From JAJZRJ01 sp040757055 (GTDB lineage: Bacteria > Desulfobacterota > Desulfobulbia > Desulfobulbales > Desulfurivibrionaceae), in assembly GCA_040757055.1 (NCBI GenBank), contig JBFLXY010000002.1, positions 207,343 through 271,342 of the forward strand: DNA of 64,000 nt, read 5' to 3'. The notes beneath the pieces were generated by a model. The model was not told where the DNA came from, ran no database searches, and worked only from the letters and a program-made list of their open reading frames with translations. Below, piece by piece: positions 7,199 through 16,398 of the stretch (positions are counted from its first letter, which is position 1; each line of letters opens with the position of its first letter). A program made the translations under genes and the position numbers.

Positions 7199-8761
7199 AT
7201 GAAGAAAAAAACGCACGACACCACGCAGCGGCCCGGCAAGGTCTACCTCGTCGGCGCCGGCCCCGGCGATCCGGAACTCATCACGGTCAAGGGGATGAAG
7301 CTCCTGCAGCGGGCCGAGGTGGTGGTCTACGATTACCTGGCCGGCAAGAAGCTGCTCAAACACGTGCCCAAGGGTGCCGAGTTGGTCTACGTGGGCAAGA
7401 TGGGCGGGATCCATCATGCCCACACCCAGGAGGAGATCAACCAGATGCTGGTCGATTTCGCCCGGGCCGGCAAGCAGGTGGTGCGGTTGAAGGGTGGCGA
7501 CCCCTTCATCTTCGGCCGCGGCGGCGAGGAGATCGAGGTGCTGGTGGAACACGGCATCGCCTACGAGGTGGTGCCCGGCGTCACCTCCGCCACCGCAGCG
7601 GCGACCTATGCCGGCGTGCCCATCACCCACCGCAAACACACCACCTCGGTGGCCTTCATCACCGGCCACGAGGACCCGACCAAGGCGGCAAGCACCATCG
7701 CCTGGGACAAGATCTCCACCGGCATCGGCACCCTGGTCTTCTACATGGGAATCAAGAACCTGCCGATCATCACCGAAAAGCTCATGGCCCACGGACGCAG
7801 CCCCGAGACCCCGGTGGTGGTGGTGCGCTGGGCCTCGACCCCGGAACAGAAGTCGGTGGAGGGGACTCTGGCCACCATTGCCGACAGGGTCAAGGCCGCC
7901 AGGATCAAGCCGCCGGCCCTGATCGTGGTGGGCGAGGTGGTTTCGCTGCGCGACAAGATCAACTGGTACGAAAAACGGCCTCTCTTTGGCAAGCGCATCC
8001 TGGTGACCCGCACCCGGGAACAGGCCAGCGAGCTGGTGCACCGGCTGGAGGATCTGGGCGCCAACTGCCTGGAGGGCTCGACCATCGCCCTGGTGGAACC
8101 GGATTCGTGGGCACCCCTTGACCAGGAGCTGCGCCGCGTCAGCGAATACGACTGGCTGCTCTTTACCAGCATCAACGCCATCAAATTTTTCTTCCAGCGG
8201 TTGGCGGAACTGGGCATGGATGCCCGCGACCTCAAGGGGCCGCGGATCGCGGTGGTGGGCACCACCACCGCCGAGATGCTGCAAGCCCAAGGTCTCCGGG
8301 CCGATCTTGTCCCCGGGGAGTTTACTGGCGAGGGTCTGGCGGCGGCGCTCCTCGCGGAGGGCATGGCCGGCAAGAAGGTGCTGCTGCCCCGGGCGGCCAA
8401 GGCCCGTGAGATCCTGCCCGAAACCCTCACCGAGGCCGGAGCCACCGTCACCACCGTGCCGGTCTACCGGAACGTGCAGCCGGCGGATTATGCCGAGGTG
8501 CGGCAGGCCCTGGAAGAGAAAACCATCGACTGCATCACCTTCACCAGTTCCTCCACCGTCACCAACTTCCTGGAGATGCTTCGCTGCGCCGACGCGGCGG
8601 AGCAGCAGCGGCTGCTCGACGGGGTCACCATCGCGGTCATCGGGCCGATCACCGCCAGAACTGCCCAGCAACACGGGCTGACCATCCACATCCAGCCGGA
8701 GACCTTCACCATCCCCGCCCTGGTGGATGCCATTGTCGCCCATTGCGCCGGCCGGAGCTGA
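7199..8761 (+). CDS. cobA-hemD: Fused uroporphyrinogen-III C-methyltransferase / uroporphyrinogen-III synthase
   Basis: A 520-aa two-domain enzyme. Residues about 12-250 are the SAM-dependent methyltransferase (CobA/SUMT) with VYLVGAGPGDPELIT, VRLKGGDPFIFGRGGEE and VPGVTSA. Residues about 258-520 are HemD, starting LFGKRILVTRTREQ, with TSINAIKFFF and ITFTSSSTVTNF. The protein can close hydroxymethylbilane into uroporphyrinogen III and then methylate it to precorrin-2 for siroheme, cobalamin or the alternative heme route. The fusion is known in many anaerobes. The start is either 7199 or an in-frame ATG at 7190; neither has a strong ribosome site. Confidence 0.92.
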   Translation: MKKKTHDTTQRPGKVYLVGAGPGDPELITVKGMKLLQRAEVVVYDYLAGKKLLKHVPKGAELVYVGKMGGIHHAHTQEEINQMLVDFARAGKQVVRLKGGDPFIFGRGGEEIEVLVEHGIAYEVVPGVTSATAAATYAGVPITHRKHTTSVAFITGHEDPTKAASTIAWDKISTGIGTLVFYMGIKNLPIITEKLMAHGRSPETPVVVVRWASTPEQKSVEGTLATIADRVKAARIKPPALIVVGEVVSLRDKINWYEKRPLFGKRILVTRTREQASELVHRLEDLGANCLEGSTIALVEPDSWAPLDQELRRVSEYDWLLFTSINAIKFFFQRLAELGMDARDLKGPRIAVVGTTTAEMLQAQGLRADLVPGEFTGEGLAAALLAEGMAGKKVLLPRAAKAREILPETLTEAGATVTTVPVYRNVQPADYAEVRQALEEKTIDCITFTSSSTVTNFLEMLRCADAAEQQRLLDGVTIAVIGPITARTAQQHGLTIHIQPETFTIPALVDAIVAHCAGRS

Positions 8762-8767
8762 GACGCC

Positions 8768-9040
8768 ATGCAGTGCCATTCCTGCCGGAAAGAGGTGACG
8801 ATCAGCGGTCGGGTCGGCTTCCGCGACGAATGCCCCCACTGCGGCACGGATCTGCACAGCTGTGCCCAGTGCCGTTTCCATGACCCGGGCGCCTGCAACG
8901 AGTGCCGGGAATCCAGCGCCGAGCGGGTAGGGGACAGGGAAAAGGCCAACCGCTGCGAGTACTTCCAGCCGGCAGTCGGGCAGGGAAATGGCAAGGGCGA
9001 CGACGCCCGGGCCAAACTCGAAGCCCTGTTCAAGAAATAA
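8768..9040 (+). CDS. Small Cys-rich conserved protein
   Basis: A 90-aa protein with eleven cysteines arranged as CHSC, CPHCG, CAQCRF, CNECRE and a final NRCEYFQP. The pairs suggest one or two zinc or iron sites. The charged C-terminal tail (DDARAKLEALFKK) looks helical. It starts 6 bases after cobA-hemD and is probably co-transcribed. I recognise it only as a conserved hypothetical of anaerobes; no function can be assigned. Confidence 0.7.
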   Translation: MQCHSCRKEVTISGRVGFRDECPHCGTDLHSCAQCRFHDPGACNECRESSAERVGDREKANRCEYFQPAVGQGNGKGDDARAKLEALFKK

Positions 9041-9081
9041 CCCCGGTCGCCGCTTCCCCTGTCGTTCATCCCGGAAGGATC

Positions 9082-10242
9082 ATGGACCGCCAGATTTCGC
9101 TCTCCATCTGCATCCGTTTCCTGATCTATTTCGTGCACTGGATGGTGCTGGCCCATCTGCCGATCCTGCTCAAGCAGCAGGGCTTCGACGATGTGGCGGT
9201 GGGGCTGGTGGTGGGCATCTTCGCCCTCTCCTCCATGCTGCTGATGCTGCCCATGGGGCTTTTTTCCGACTTTTTCTCGCCGAAGCGGACCCTGCTTACC
9301 GGCGCCCTCTGCTTTGCCCTCTATTTTCTGCTGCTGCCTCGAGCCGTCACCCTGCACGGCCTGATTCCGGTGACGGTGCTCGGCGGTCTGGGGGCCGCGG
9401 CCCTCATCGTGGTAAGCGAATCGCTCTACCTCAAGCAGTTCGGCCAGGAGCAGCGGGGCAGACGGGTGGCGCTCTACCATCTGAGCACCTATCTCGGCTT
9501 CGGTCTCGGCCCCCTGGCAGGCAGCTTTCTGGTGCCACAGGGGCTGCTCTTTGCCGCCGCCGGCGCTGGCGCCCTGGTGATTTTCGCCGTCTCCCTCGGG
9601 CTGCATGACCATCCGGTGCGGATCTTCGCCTTTCGCGACTACGGCGACGACCTGCGCCACTTCAAGCCGCTCATGCTCATGGCCTGTATCTTCATGCTGG
9701 GCACCCATTTCGGGGTGGAACAGACCTCGATTTCGCTCCTGATGCGCGAGACCCTGCACTTCACGCCGGAGCGCATCGGCCTCTACTTCGCCGTGGTGGG
9801 GCTCTGGATGGCAGCGGTGGTGCCCGTTGTCGGCCATCTGCACGACAAGCGGAGTTCGGTCTTTCTCTTCTTCCTCGCCGGCCTCGGCCTCTCCGCCCTG
9901 TTTCAGGCCCTCACCGCCTTTGCCACCGGCTTCTGGAGCCTGCTGGCCATCCGGCTGCTTCATACCCTGGGCGACGCCGTGGCCCTCTTGGAGTTCTCGG
10001 TGCTCACCACCCTCTTTTTCCCCTCCCGCCGCCTGGGCGGCAACTCGGGGGTGCTCTACGCCGTCCGCACCCTGGCTACTTTCAGCGCCGCGGTCCTCAC
10101 CGGGGTGGTGAACCGCCACTGGTCGTACGGCGCTTCCTTTCTGGGCAGCGGCCTGGTGGTCCTCCTCTTTGTAGGGGGCAGCTTCCTGCTCATAGCCCTG
10201 CGCCCGGCGCTCCGCCAGGAGGTGGGCTGGGGGCGCAACTGA
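9082..10242 (+). CDS. Major facilitator superfamily transporter
   Basis: A 386-aa inner-membrane protein with about 11-12 hydrophobic segments from residue 8 onward. The MFS loop after helix 2 appears as MGLFSDFFSPKRTLL. The start at 9082 follows GGAAGG; an upstream ORF extension overlaps the Cys-rich gene and has no membrane character. The substrate cannot be read from sequence. It is the last gene in the hemC-cobA-hemD direction, 41 bases after the Cys-rich gene. Confidence 0.82.
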   Translation: MDRQISLSICIRFLIYFVHWMVLAHLPILLKQQGFDDVAVGLVVGIFALSSMLLMLPMGLFSDFFSPKRTLLTGALCFALYFLLLPRAVTLHGLIPVTVLGGLGAAALIVVSESLYLKQFGQEQRGRRVALYHLSTYLGFGLGPLAGSFLVPQGLLFAAAGAGALVIFAVSLGLHDHPVRIFAFRDYGDDLRHFKPLMLMACIFMLGTHFGVEQTSISLLMRETLHFTPERIGLYFAVVGLWMAAVVPVVGHLHDKRSSVFLFFLAGLGLSALFQALTAFATGFWSLLAIRLLHTLGDAVALLEFSVLTTLFFPSRRLGGNSGVLYAVRTLATFSAAVLTGVVNRHWSYGASFLGSGLVVLLFVGGSFLLIALRPALRQEVGWGRN

Positions 10243-10307
10243 CTTAGGTCAAGGCGGCCCGCCCGTCGGCATGCTATGTTTTTTCAAAACCCACGGAGGT
10301 GCATGCC

Positions 10308-10622
10308 ATGAAAAAGATGACCCTGACGGAAACCCGCGTTTTTGACGACAAGAGCTTCAAGCGTTTCCTTCTGCACGATTCGCCCTATTTCCGGGTACTC
10401 AACTTCAACCTCAAGGCGGGCCAGATCTTCCCGGTCCATTCCCATCCCAGCGAAGGGCAGCTCACCATCCAGGTGGTGGAGGGAAGCGGCGAGTTTCTTT
10501 CGCAGCACGAGGCCATCCCCGCCGTTGCCGGCGACATCCTGGTGAGCGAGATCAGCGAGCCGCACGGCGTGCGCGCCATCACCGACATGCGCATCCTGGT
10601 GACCATCGCCCCGCCGTTCTGA
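10308..10622 (+). CDS. Small cupin-domain protein
   Basis: A 104-aa single-cupin protein. The first metal motif is visible as HSHPSEGQLTIQVVEG (H-x-H with a later Glu/Gln) and the second as GDILVSEISEPHGVRA. It should form a beta-barrel that binds a divalent metal; the substrate is unknown. GGAGG at 10295-10299 fixes the ATG at 10308, and a GTG three codons earlier overlaps that site. It stands alone between the MFS gene and the rhodanese gene. Confidence 0.8.
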   Translation: MKKMTLTETRVFDDKSFKRFLLHDSPYFRVLNFNLKAGQIFPVHSHPSEGQLTIQVVEGSGEFLSQHEAIPAVAGDILVSEISEPHGVRAITDMRILVTIAPPF

Positions 10623-10780
10623 TCACCGGCCGGGAAGAGATGCCTCAGTTGACACCGTGTGGTAGCGTTCCGTTTGCTGGCGACAGCCGACAATGCTTGC
10701 ATCAACGGGCGTCAGCGGCTACACTGGACGCCGATGTATCCGCGCCCGGCACGGGTGCCATTCGATCGAGGAACTGCTGC

Positions 10781-11188
10781 ATGAAGCGTTTTGTCGCCCT
10801 GATGGGGATGGTGGCGCTGCTCGCGCTCGCCGCTTGTTCGGACCACCGGCCGGCCAGCCAGGAGGGACCGGTCTTCCATTCGATTTCGCCCCGGGAGGCC
10901 GACCGGATGATGCGAGAGCGGCCGGATCTGGCGCTCATCGACCTGCGGGAGCCGCAGGAGCTTTTCGAGGGGTCCATCCCCGGCTCACAACTGGTCCCGC
11001 TCCGGGAACTCGTGCAGGGTCGGCTCTCCCTGCCCGATGACCGGCCGCTGCTCCTGATCTGCGCGGTGGGAGGGCGCAGTTATGCGGTGGGACAGTACTT
11101 CAGCCGCAAGGGATATCCCGAGATATACAACCTCGGCGGGGGCATTGCCGCCTGGAAGCAGGCGGGGCTGCCCCTGGAACGCCGCTAG
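10781..11188 (+). CDS. Rhodanese-domain lipoprotein
   Basis: A 135-aa exported protein. A signal peptide ends in a lipobox LALAAC, so the mature protein should be lipid-anchored at the cysteine (about residue 20). The rhodanese domain follows, with DLREPQELFEGSIPGS and the active-site loop LICAVGGRSYAV, whose Cys would carry sulfane sulfur. It could handle thiosulfate or polysulfide in the periplasm. GAGGA lies before the chosen ATG. The 158 bases between the cupin stop and this start show nothing else. Confidence 0.85.
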   Translation: MKRFVALMGMVALLALAACSDHRPASQEGPVFHSISPREADRMMRERPDLALIDLREPQELFEGSIPGSQLVPLRELVQGRLSLPDDRPLLLICAVGGRSYAVGQYFSRKGYPEIYNLGGGIAAWKQAGLPLERR

Positions 11189-11215
11189 GCCTTTGCGGGC
11201 CGCCGCAACAGCATG

Positions 11216-11241
11216 GGGCGGCCGGATGTTTCAGGCCGCCC
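11216..11241. terminator. Possible bidirectional hairpin between convergent genes
   Basis: An 8-bp perfect stem GGGCGGCC/GGCCGCCC (11216-11223 with 11234-11241) sits between the rhodanese and symporter stops. There is no T-run on either side, so termination would be weak or factor-assisted. Confidence 0.35.
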
Positions 11242-11273
11242 TGTCCCTGCCCGCCGGACTCCCGCCTCCTGCC

Positions 11274-12596
11274 TTACCACTTGAAATAGCGGGCCGTTTC
11301 CGCCTTGACCACCGGCGCCAGCGTCAGCAGGCCGATCAGGTTGGGGATGGCCATCATGCCGTTCATCAGGTCGGAAAAATTCCAGACGAACTCAAGCTTC
11401 GTCATGGCGCCCACGATCACCATGCAGACGAAGACCACCCGGTAGGGCGCGATGGCGCGCGGGCCGAGCAGGTATTCAATGGCTTTTTCTCCGTAGTAAT
11501 TCCAGCCGATGAGGGTCGAATAGGCAAAAAGCGCGGTGGCGACGGCCACCAGCATCACGCCGCTCTGGCCCAGGGTTTCGCCGCAGCTGGCGCTGGTCAG
11601 TTCACCCGGCGCTACTCCTTGCAGCCAGACACTGCTGGTGAGGATCACCAAGGCGGTCATGGTGCAGACCACCAGGGTGTCGATGAAGGTCTGGGTCATG
11701 CTCACCAGGGCCTGCTTGACCGGATCGCGGGTGCGGGCCGCTGCGGCGGCAATGGGCGAGGAGCCCAGCCCTGACTCGTTGGAAAAGACGCCGCGGGCAA
11801 TGCCGAAGCGCATGGCCGCCGCCACCGCCGCGCCGGCAAAGCCGCCGCTGGCCGCGGCCGGACTGAAGGCATGGCGGAAGATGAGGGCCAGGGCGTGGGG
11901 GATTTCGGCGGCGTTGATCACCAGCACCGTGAGCACGGTCACGATGTAGCCCACGATCATGAAGGGTACCAGCAGCGAGGTGAAGCGGGCGATGGACTTG
12001 ATGCCGCCCAGGATCACCAGGCCGGTAAGCAGCATGAGCACGGTGCCGGTGAGCCAGGGCTCGATCCGGAAGGTGGACTGGAAGATGGTGGAGACGGCAT
12101 TGGCCTGGGCCATGTTGCCGATGCCGAAGGTGGCCAGGGCGGTGAAGAGGGCGAAGAACCAGCCCAGGGTGGGAAGGTTGGCGCCCCTGGCCAGATAGTA
12201 CATGGGGCCGCCGCGCATGCCGCGTTCACCCTTTTCCCGGTATTTCACCGCCAGCACCGCCTCGGCGTACTTGGTGGCCATGCCCACCAGGCCGGTCATC
12301 CACATCCAGAAGACCGCGCCGGGCCCGCCCAGGGTGATGGCGGTGGCCACGCCGACGATGTTGCCGATGCCCACGGTGGCGGCCAGCGCCGTCATCAGCG
12401 CCGCGAAATGGCTGATGTCGCCCTCGCCGGCATGCTCCTTCTGCCAGATGAGCTTCACCGCGTGGGGCAGGGCGCGGAACTGCAGGCCCCTCAGGATGAT
12501 GGTGAGGTAGAGGCCGGTGCCCACCAGCAGCACCAGCATGGGCGGCCCCCAGACCCAGCCGGAAAGGGTGGCGATCAGCGTTTCGAGTGCGGTCAT
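11274..12596 (-). CDS. Alanine/glycine:cation symporter (AGCS family)
   Basis: A 440-aa inner-membrane sodium- or proton-coupled amino-acid symporter. Family hallmarks are the start WVWGPPMLVLLVGTGLYLT, the GIGNIVGVATAITLGGPGAVFWMW segment, RGGPMYYLARG, and the later GLGSSPIAAAAART stretch. About ten hydrophobic segments are visible. A GGGGGA site precedes the ATG. It could carry alanine, glycine or glutamine. It is divergent from the binding-protein/kinase pair. Confidence 0.92.
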   Translation of the reverse strand: MTALETLIATLSGWVWGPPMLVLLVGTGLYLTIILRGLQFRALPHAVKLIWQKEHAGEGDISHFAALMTALAATVGIGNIVGVATAITLGGPGAVFWMWMTGLVGMATKYAEAVLAVKYREKGERGMRGGPMYYLARGANLPTLGWFFALFTALATFGIGNMAQANAVSTIFQSTFRIEPWLTGTVLMLLTGLVILGGIKSIARFTSLLVPFMIVGYIVTVLTVLVINAAEIPHALALIFRHAFSPAAASGGFAGAAVAAAMRFGIARGVFSNESGLGSSPIAAAAARTRDPVKQALVSMTQTFIDTLVVCTMTALVILTSSVWLQGVAPGELTSASCGETLGQSGVMLVAVATALFAYSTLIGWNYYGEKAIEYLLGPRAIAPYRVVFVCMVIVGAMTKLEFVWNFSDLMNGMMAIPNLIGLLTLAPVVKAETARYFKW

Positions 12597-12757
12597 GGAT
12601 TTCCCCCGTGGTTTCAGGTCAGTGCCTCTTCTGATACCTGATTCCGAGGCAGGGAGTCAATGAAAGATGACGCGGTCCGGCGTGGTCCGAAGGAGGTGGA
12701 CGGGGGAAGTCCTTTCCGGACCCACCGGCATCCCCCGGATGCGGCCCAAACCGCTGA

Positions 12758-12787
12758 TTGACAACCGTTGCCGGAGAAGACTAATTT
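12758..12787 (+). promoter_or_regulatory. Possible sigma-70 promoter for the PhnD-like/kinase genes
   Basis: A perfect -35 TTGACA (12758-12763) is followed after 18 bases by TAATTT. The -10 is poor, and another candidate GATAAT (12788-12793) is too far from this -35. The site lies 54 bases before the binding-protein start. Confidence 0.35.
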
Positions 12788-12840
12788 GATAATAGTAGGG
12801 AAGTGACGGAGACAAAGAAAAGAGAAGCGGAGGCGAGGCG

Positions 12841-13710
12841 ATGGGCGTCAGATCGGTGAGGATGGCGGTGATGGCTGTGTTGCTTCTTGCGCTTCCGGTC
12901 ATGGTGCGCGTTCCCGCCGCCCGGGCCGCGGAAGCATCCGGGGGAGTCATCAGGTTTGCCGTTTTTCCCTACAAGTCGCCCAAGAGCGTGGTCGAGATTT
13001 TCGGTCCCATTGCCGCCCGCCTTGAAGAACGGCTCGGCAAAAAGGTGCAGCTCGTTTCCGCCCCCGACAGCGCCCTCTTTCTGGAGAGGGCACTGGCCGG
13101 GGAGTACGATCTGGCCATGCCGGCGGTGACCACCTATTACAAGATGCTGCCCGCGAGCTATGCGCCCATCGCCATGGGAGTGCCCAGCTTCTGGGGCGGA
13201 CTCATCGTCCGGCAGGACAGCCCCATCGCCACCATCGAACAGTGTCGCGGAAAAAGGATCGCCGCCATCGGCCGGCACTCCTATGCCGGCTACATGTTTT
13301 TCAAGGCGCTGCTCGACGAAAGGAAAATCGACGCCCGGAGGGATCTGGAGATCCAGTTTCTCGGCAAGCTCGACTCCATTATCTACGGCGTGCTCAACAA
13401 AAGGTATGATGCCGGCCTGATCCGGCTCGACACCCTGGATATGCCCGCCTTTGCCCCCATCAAGGGGCAGTTCCGGGTGGTGGCCAGATCCGCCGAGGTG
13501 CCCCAGTTTCCTTTTGTGGTCAGTAAGGGCATGGACCAGCGCACCGTCGCCGCCATCCGGGAGATATTGACCGGGCTCTCACCGAACCGGCCGGAGGATC
13601 TCGCCATCCTCGACAGCCTCCAGATCCGGAAGGTGGTGGCCGCCACCCGGGCGGATTACGAGCCGTTCTACCAGGTCATCAAAGAAAGCGAATACCTCCA
13701 GCAAAACTGA
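12841..13710 (+). CDS. PhnD-like periplasmic substrate-binding protein
   Basis: A 289-aa exported protein: signal peptide to about residue 30 (AARAA), then a phosphate/phosphonate-binding-like fold. The start of the mature domain reads IRFAVFPYKSPKSVVEIFGPIAARLEE, and DLAMPAVTTYYKM and CRGKRIAAIGRHSYAGY are at the expected ligand-loop places. No ABC permease or ATPase is adjacent. Its stop overlaps the ATG of a hybrid histidine kinase by one base, so it probably senses a small anion for that kinase. The exact ligand is unknown. Confidence 0.82.
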   Translation: MGVRSVRMAVMAVLLLALPVMVRVPAARAAEASGGVIRFAVFPYKSPKSVVEIFGPIAARLEERLGKKVQLVSAPDSALFLERALAGEYDLAMPAVTTYYKMLPASYAPIAMGVPSFWGGLIVRQDSPIATIEQCRGKRIAAIGRHSYAGYMFFKALLDERKIDARRDLEIQFLGKLDSIIYGVLNKRYDAGLIRLDTLDMPAFAPIKGQFRVVARSAEVPQFPFVVSKGMDQRTVAAIREILTGLSPNRPEDLAILDSLQIRKVVAATRADYEPFYQVIKESEYLQQN

Positions 13711-16367
13711 TGACCGCCCTCCGCTTCCGCACCCATCTCATCCTCTACTGCACCGCGGTCACCCTGCTGCTGACCGCCGCGGTGATCGTGCTCTATTCCA
13801 GGCTCTTCCAGCAGCACGCCATTGACCGCCTCACTGCCTACGGCAAGGCCATCACCCTGAACACCTCCTTTTCCGTGGCCGACGACCTGGTCACCGAGAA
13901 TTACGCGCCGCTCCAGGAATTCGTGAAAGAGTTTTCTTCCCGTTCGGAGGTGGACGCCATCCAGATCGCGGACAGCCAGGGCACCATCCTGGCGGCTTCG
14001 GAGATCGCCCTGCTGGGCAGCGCCATGCCGGAAGAGCCGCCGGGGGACTGCATCTCCAGGGAGGAAAGCCTCTGCGTCACCATCGACCGTGCCAGGGGGC
14101 ACCTGGTGGTGACCGCCTCCATTGCCGTGGGCAAAACGCCGTTGGGCAGCACGCGGATTTTTCTCTCCATGCAGCCCATCCTCGCCCACCTCCAGAAAAT
14201 CCAGCGGAACGCCATCCTGATCGGCCTCTGCTTCTGGATTTTTTCCGTGGTGATCGGTTCGCTCCTGGCCCAGCGCATGTGCGAGCCTCTCCGGCGCTTC
14301 ATGGGGGCTGCCGACAGCATCAGCCAGGGTGATTTTGCGGTGCAGATCCCCCGCCCGCGATGGATCTTCGAACTGGGGCGCCTGGCCGACGCCCTGCACC
14401 TGATGGCCGGCGCCATCGCCTCCCGGGAAAAGGCCCTGCAGGAGTCGGAAAAGAAATTCCGCCATCTCTTCGAACGGGCCATGGAGGGGATCTTCGTGGC
14501 GGACGCCGGCGGCGCGCTGCTGGATGTGAACCCCGCCTTCATCGCCATCTTGGGTGGCGACTCCCGGGAGTTCCTGCTCGGCCGGAATCTCTTTGCCGGC
14601 ATCTTCGAAAACGAGGAGGCCTATGGCCGTTTCCGGCAGCAGATTCTCGCCCAAGGGTATGTCAAGGACCACGAGCTGACCCTGATCAGGAACGACAGCT
14701 CGCCGGCCATCGCCTCCCTCACCTGCCACACGGTGCTCGGCGCCGGCGGGGAGGTGGTCAAATACGAAGGCATGATCCGCGACATCACGGCGCAGAAGCA
14801 GGCGGAGCAGGAGATTGCCCGCATGCGCAACTATCTGAACAACATCATCGAATCCATGCCCTCCATGCTGGTCACCCTGGATCACGAGGCGGTGGTGACC
14901 CAGTGGAACACGGCCGCCGCCGGAATCACCGGCATTCCCCCCCAGCAGGCCATCGGCAGGAAAATCCACGAAGTGGTGCCGGCCTTCGGCAAATACCTTC
15001 AGCAGGTCGATACCAGCAACCGGACCCGGCAGCCCATCAGGCTGCACCGGGAACACCTTGAAGGCAACAGCGGCCACCTCTACAACCTGACCATTTTCCC
15101 CCTGGTGGCCAATGGCGTCGAGGGCGTCGCCCTGCGCCTCGACGACGTGACCGAACTGGAGCAGAAGGAACAGCAGCTCCGCCAGGCCCAGAAGATGGAG
15201 TCCATCGGCACCCTGGCCGGCGGCCTGGCCCACGACTTCAACAATGTCCTTACCGGCATTCTGGGCACCCTCTCGCTCCTCTTCTACAAGCTCGACCAGA
15301 AGCCGGAAGGGCTCCCGGTGCCGGAACTCCGCGACTATCTCAGGCGGATGGAAGGGGCAGGGCAGCGGGCCGCCGACATGGTGCGGCAGCTGCTCACCCT
15401 CTCCCGGCGGCAGCCGGTGGATATGGTTCCGGTGGACCTCAACCTCTCGGTCAAGCACGTCTGCAAGATCGGGGAGAACACCTTCGACAAGTCGGTACGC
15501 CTGGAGGTGCATCCGGCTCCGGAACCGGCCTATGTGCTGGCGGACCCCACCGAAATGGAGCAGGTGCTGCTGAACCTCTGCATCAATGGCATGCACGCCA
15601 TGACCATCATGCGGCAGGACGCCTCCTGGGGCGGCACCCTGACCGTGACCACGGAACAGGTCCGCGCCGACGAGATTTTCCGGCGGCGGCATCCCGAGGC
15701 AGCGGCCGGCGCCTACTGGAAGGTCTCGGTGAGCGACACCGGGGTCGGCATCGACACCAAGACCGCGGCCAAAATCTTTGACCCGTTCTTCACCACCAAG
15801 GAGCAGGGCCGGGGAAGCGGCCTCGGCCTTGCCATGGCCTACAACATTGTCCACCAGCACCATGGCTTCATCGACCTCTACTCCGAACCGGGAGCCGGTT
15901 CCACCTTCAGCGTCTACCTGCCGCAACTGGTCCGCAGCGGCGAAGAGGCGGCGCCGGAGGCTCCCGTGGCGGTGGCAGCGGGGCAGGGGCTGATCCTGGT
16001 GGTGGACGACGACGAGGAGGTGAGGCGCATGGCCGAGGAGGCACTGCAGACCGCGGGCTACGGGGTACTCTCCGCCGCCAACGGCCGGGAGGGGGTTGCG
16101 CTCTATCGGCAGCATCAGGTCCGGGTCAGCGCCGTGCTGCTCGACATGGCCATGCCGGTGATGTCCGGCCGGGAGGCCTTTCTGGAAATGCGCCGCATCA
16201 ACCCGCAGGTGAAGGTACTGCTGGTCTCCGGCTTCCGCAAGGATCACCGGGTGGAGGAAATCCTTGCCCTGGGGGTCAAGGGGTTTCTGCAGAAGCCCTA
16301 TACCCTCGCCACTCTGGCTGCCGCCATGCGGGATGTTCTGGCCGAGGAACTCCCGCCAGCCCGCTAG
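13710..16367 (+). CDS. Hybrid sensor histidine kinase (PAS-PAS-HisKA-HATPase-REC)
   Basis: An 885-aa membrane kinase. Order of parts: transmembrane segment about 8-30, periplasmic domain to about 165, second transmembrane segment about 167-187, HAMP about 188-240, PAS about 247-360, second PAS about 371-480, HisKA with H508 in GGLAHDFNNVLTG, HATPase with N-box LLNLCINGMHAM and DTGVGID and GSGLGLAM, and a C-terminal receiver with D812 in LLDMAMPVMSG. The signal probably comes from the binding protein encoded just before it. No separate output regulator lies nearby, so phosphate may return to an unlinked phosphotransfer protein, or the receiver may tune the kinase. Confidence 0.92.
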   Translation: MTALRFRTHLILYCTAVTLLLTAAVIVLYSRLFQQHAIDRLTAYGKAITLNTSFSVADDLVTENYAPLQEFVKEFSSRSEVDAIQIADSQGTILAASEIALLGSAMPEEPPGDCISREESLCVTIDRARGHLVVTASIAVGKTPLGSTRIFLSMQPILAHLQKIQRNAILIGLCFWIFSVVIGSLLAQRMCEPLRRFMGAADSISQGDFAVQIPRPRWIFELGRLADALHLMAGAIASREKALQESEKKFRHLFERAMEGIFVADAGGALLDVNPAFIAILGGDSREFLLGRNLFAGIFENEEAYGRFRQQILAQGYVKDHELTLIRNDSSPAIASLTCHTVLGAGGEVVKYEGMIRDITAQKQAEQEIARMRNYLNNIIESMPSMLVTLDHEAVVTQWNTAAAGITGIPPQQAIGRKIHEVVPAFGKYLQQVDTSNRTRQPIRLHREHLEGNSGHLYNLTIFPLVANGVEGVALRLDDVTELEQKEQQLRQAQKMESIGTLAGGLAHDFNNVLTGILGTLSLLFYKLDQKPEGLPVPELRDYLRRMEGAGQRAADMVRQLLTLSRRQPVDMVPVDLNLSVKHVCKIGENTFDKSVRLEVHPAPEPAYVLADPTEMEQVLLNLCINGMHAMTIMRQDASWGGTLTVTTEQVRADEIFRRRHPEAAAGAYWKVSVSDTGVGIDTKTAAKIFDPFFTTKEQGRGSGLGLAMAYNIVHQHHGFIDLYSEPGAGSTFSVYLPQLVRSGEEAAPEAPVAVAAGQGLILVVDDDEEVRRMAEEALQTAGYGVLSAANGREGVALYRQHQVRVSAVLLDMAMPVMSGREAFLEMRRINPQVKVLLVSGFRKDHRVEEILALGVKGFLQKPYTLATLAAAMRDVLAEELPPAR

Positions 16368-16398
16368 CAGGCTGCTCAGGGTTTTTCAACATCCTGCT
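16366..16398. repeat. Copy of the GTTTTTCAAC palindromic repeat
   Basis: AGCAGG (16366-16371) pairs with CCTGCT (16393-16398), enclosing GTTTTTCAAC, which is identical to the right end of the hairpin element near 4892. The repeat covers the stop codon of the kinase and the stop of the convergent EF-hand-like gene. Confidence 0.5.

Noticed and set aside
13668..16247. An 859-codon minus-strand frame opposite the hybrid kinase.
   Set aside because: The kinase on the other strand has every expected motif; this frame is His/Gly-rich and shows no family features.
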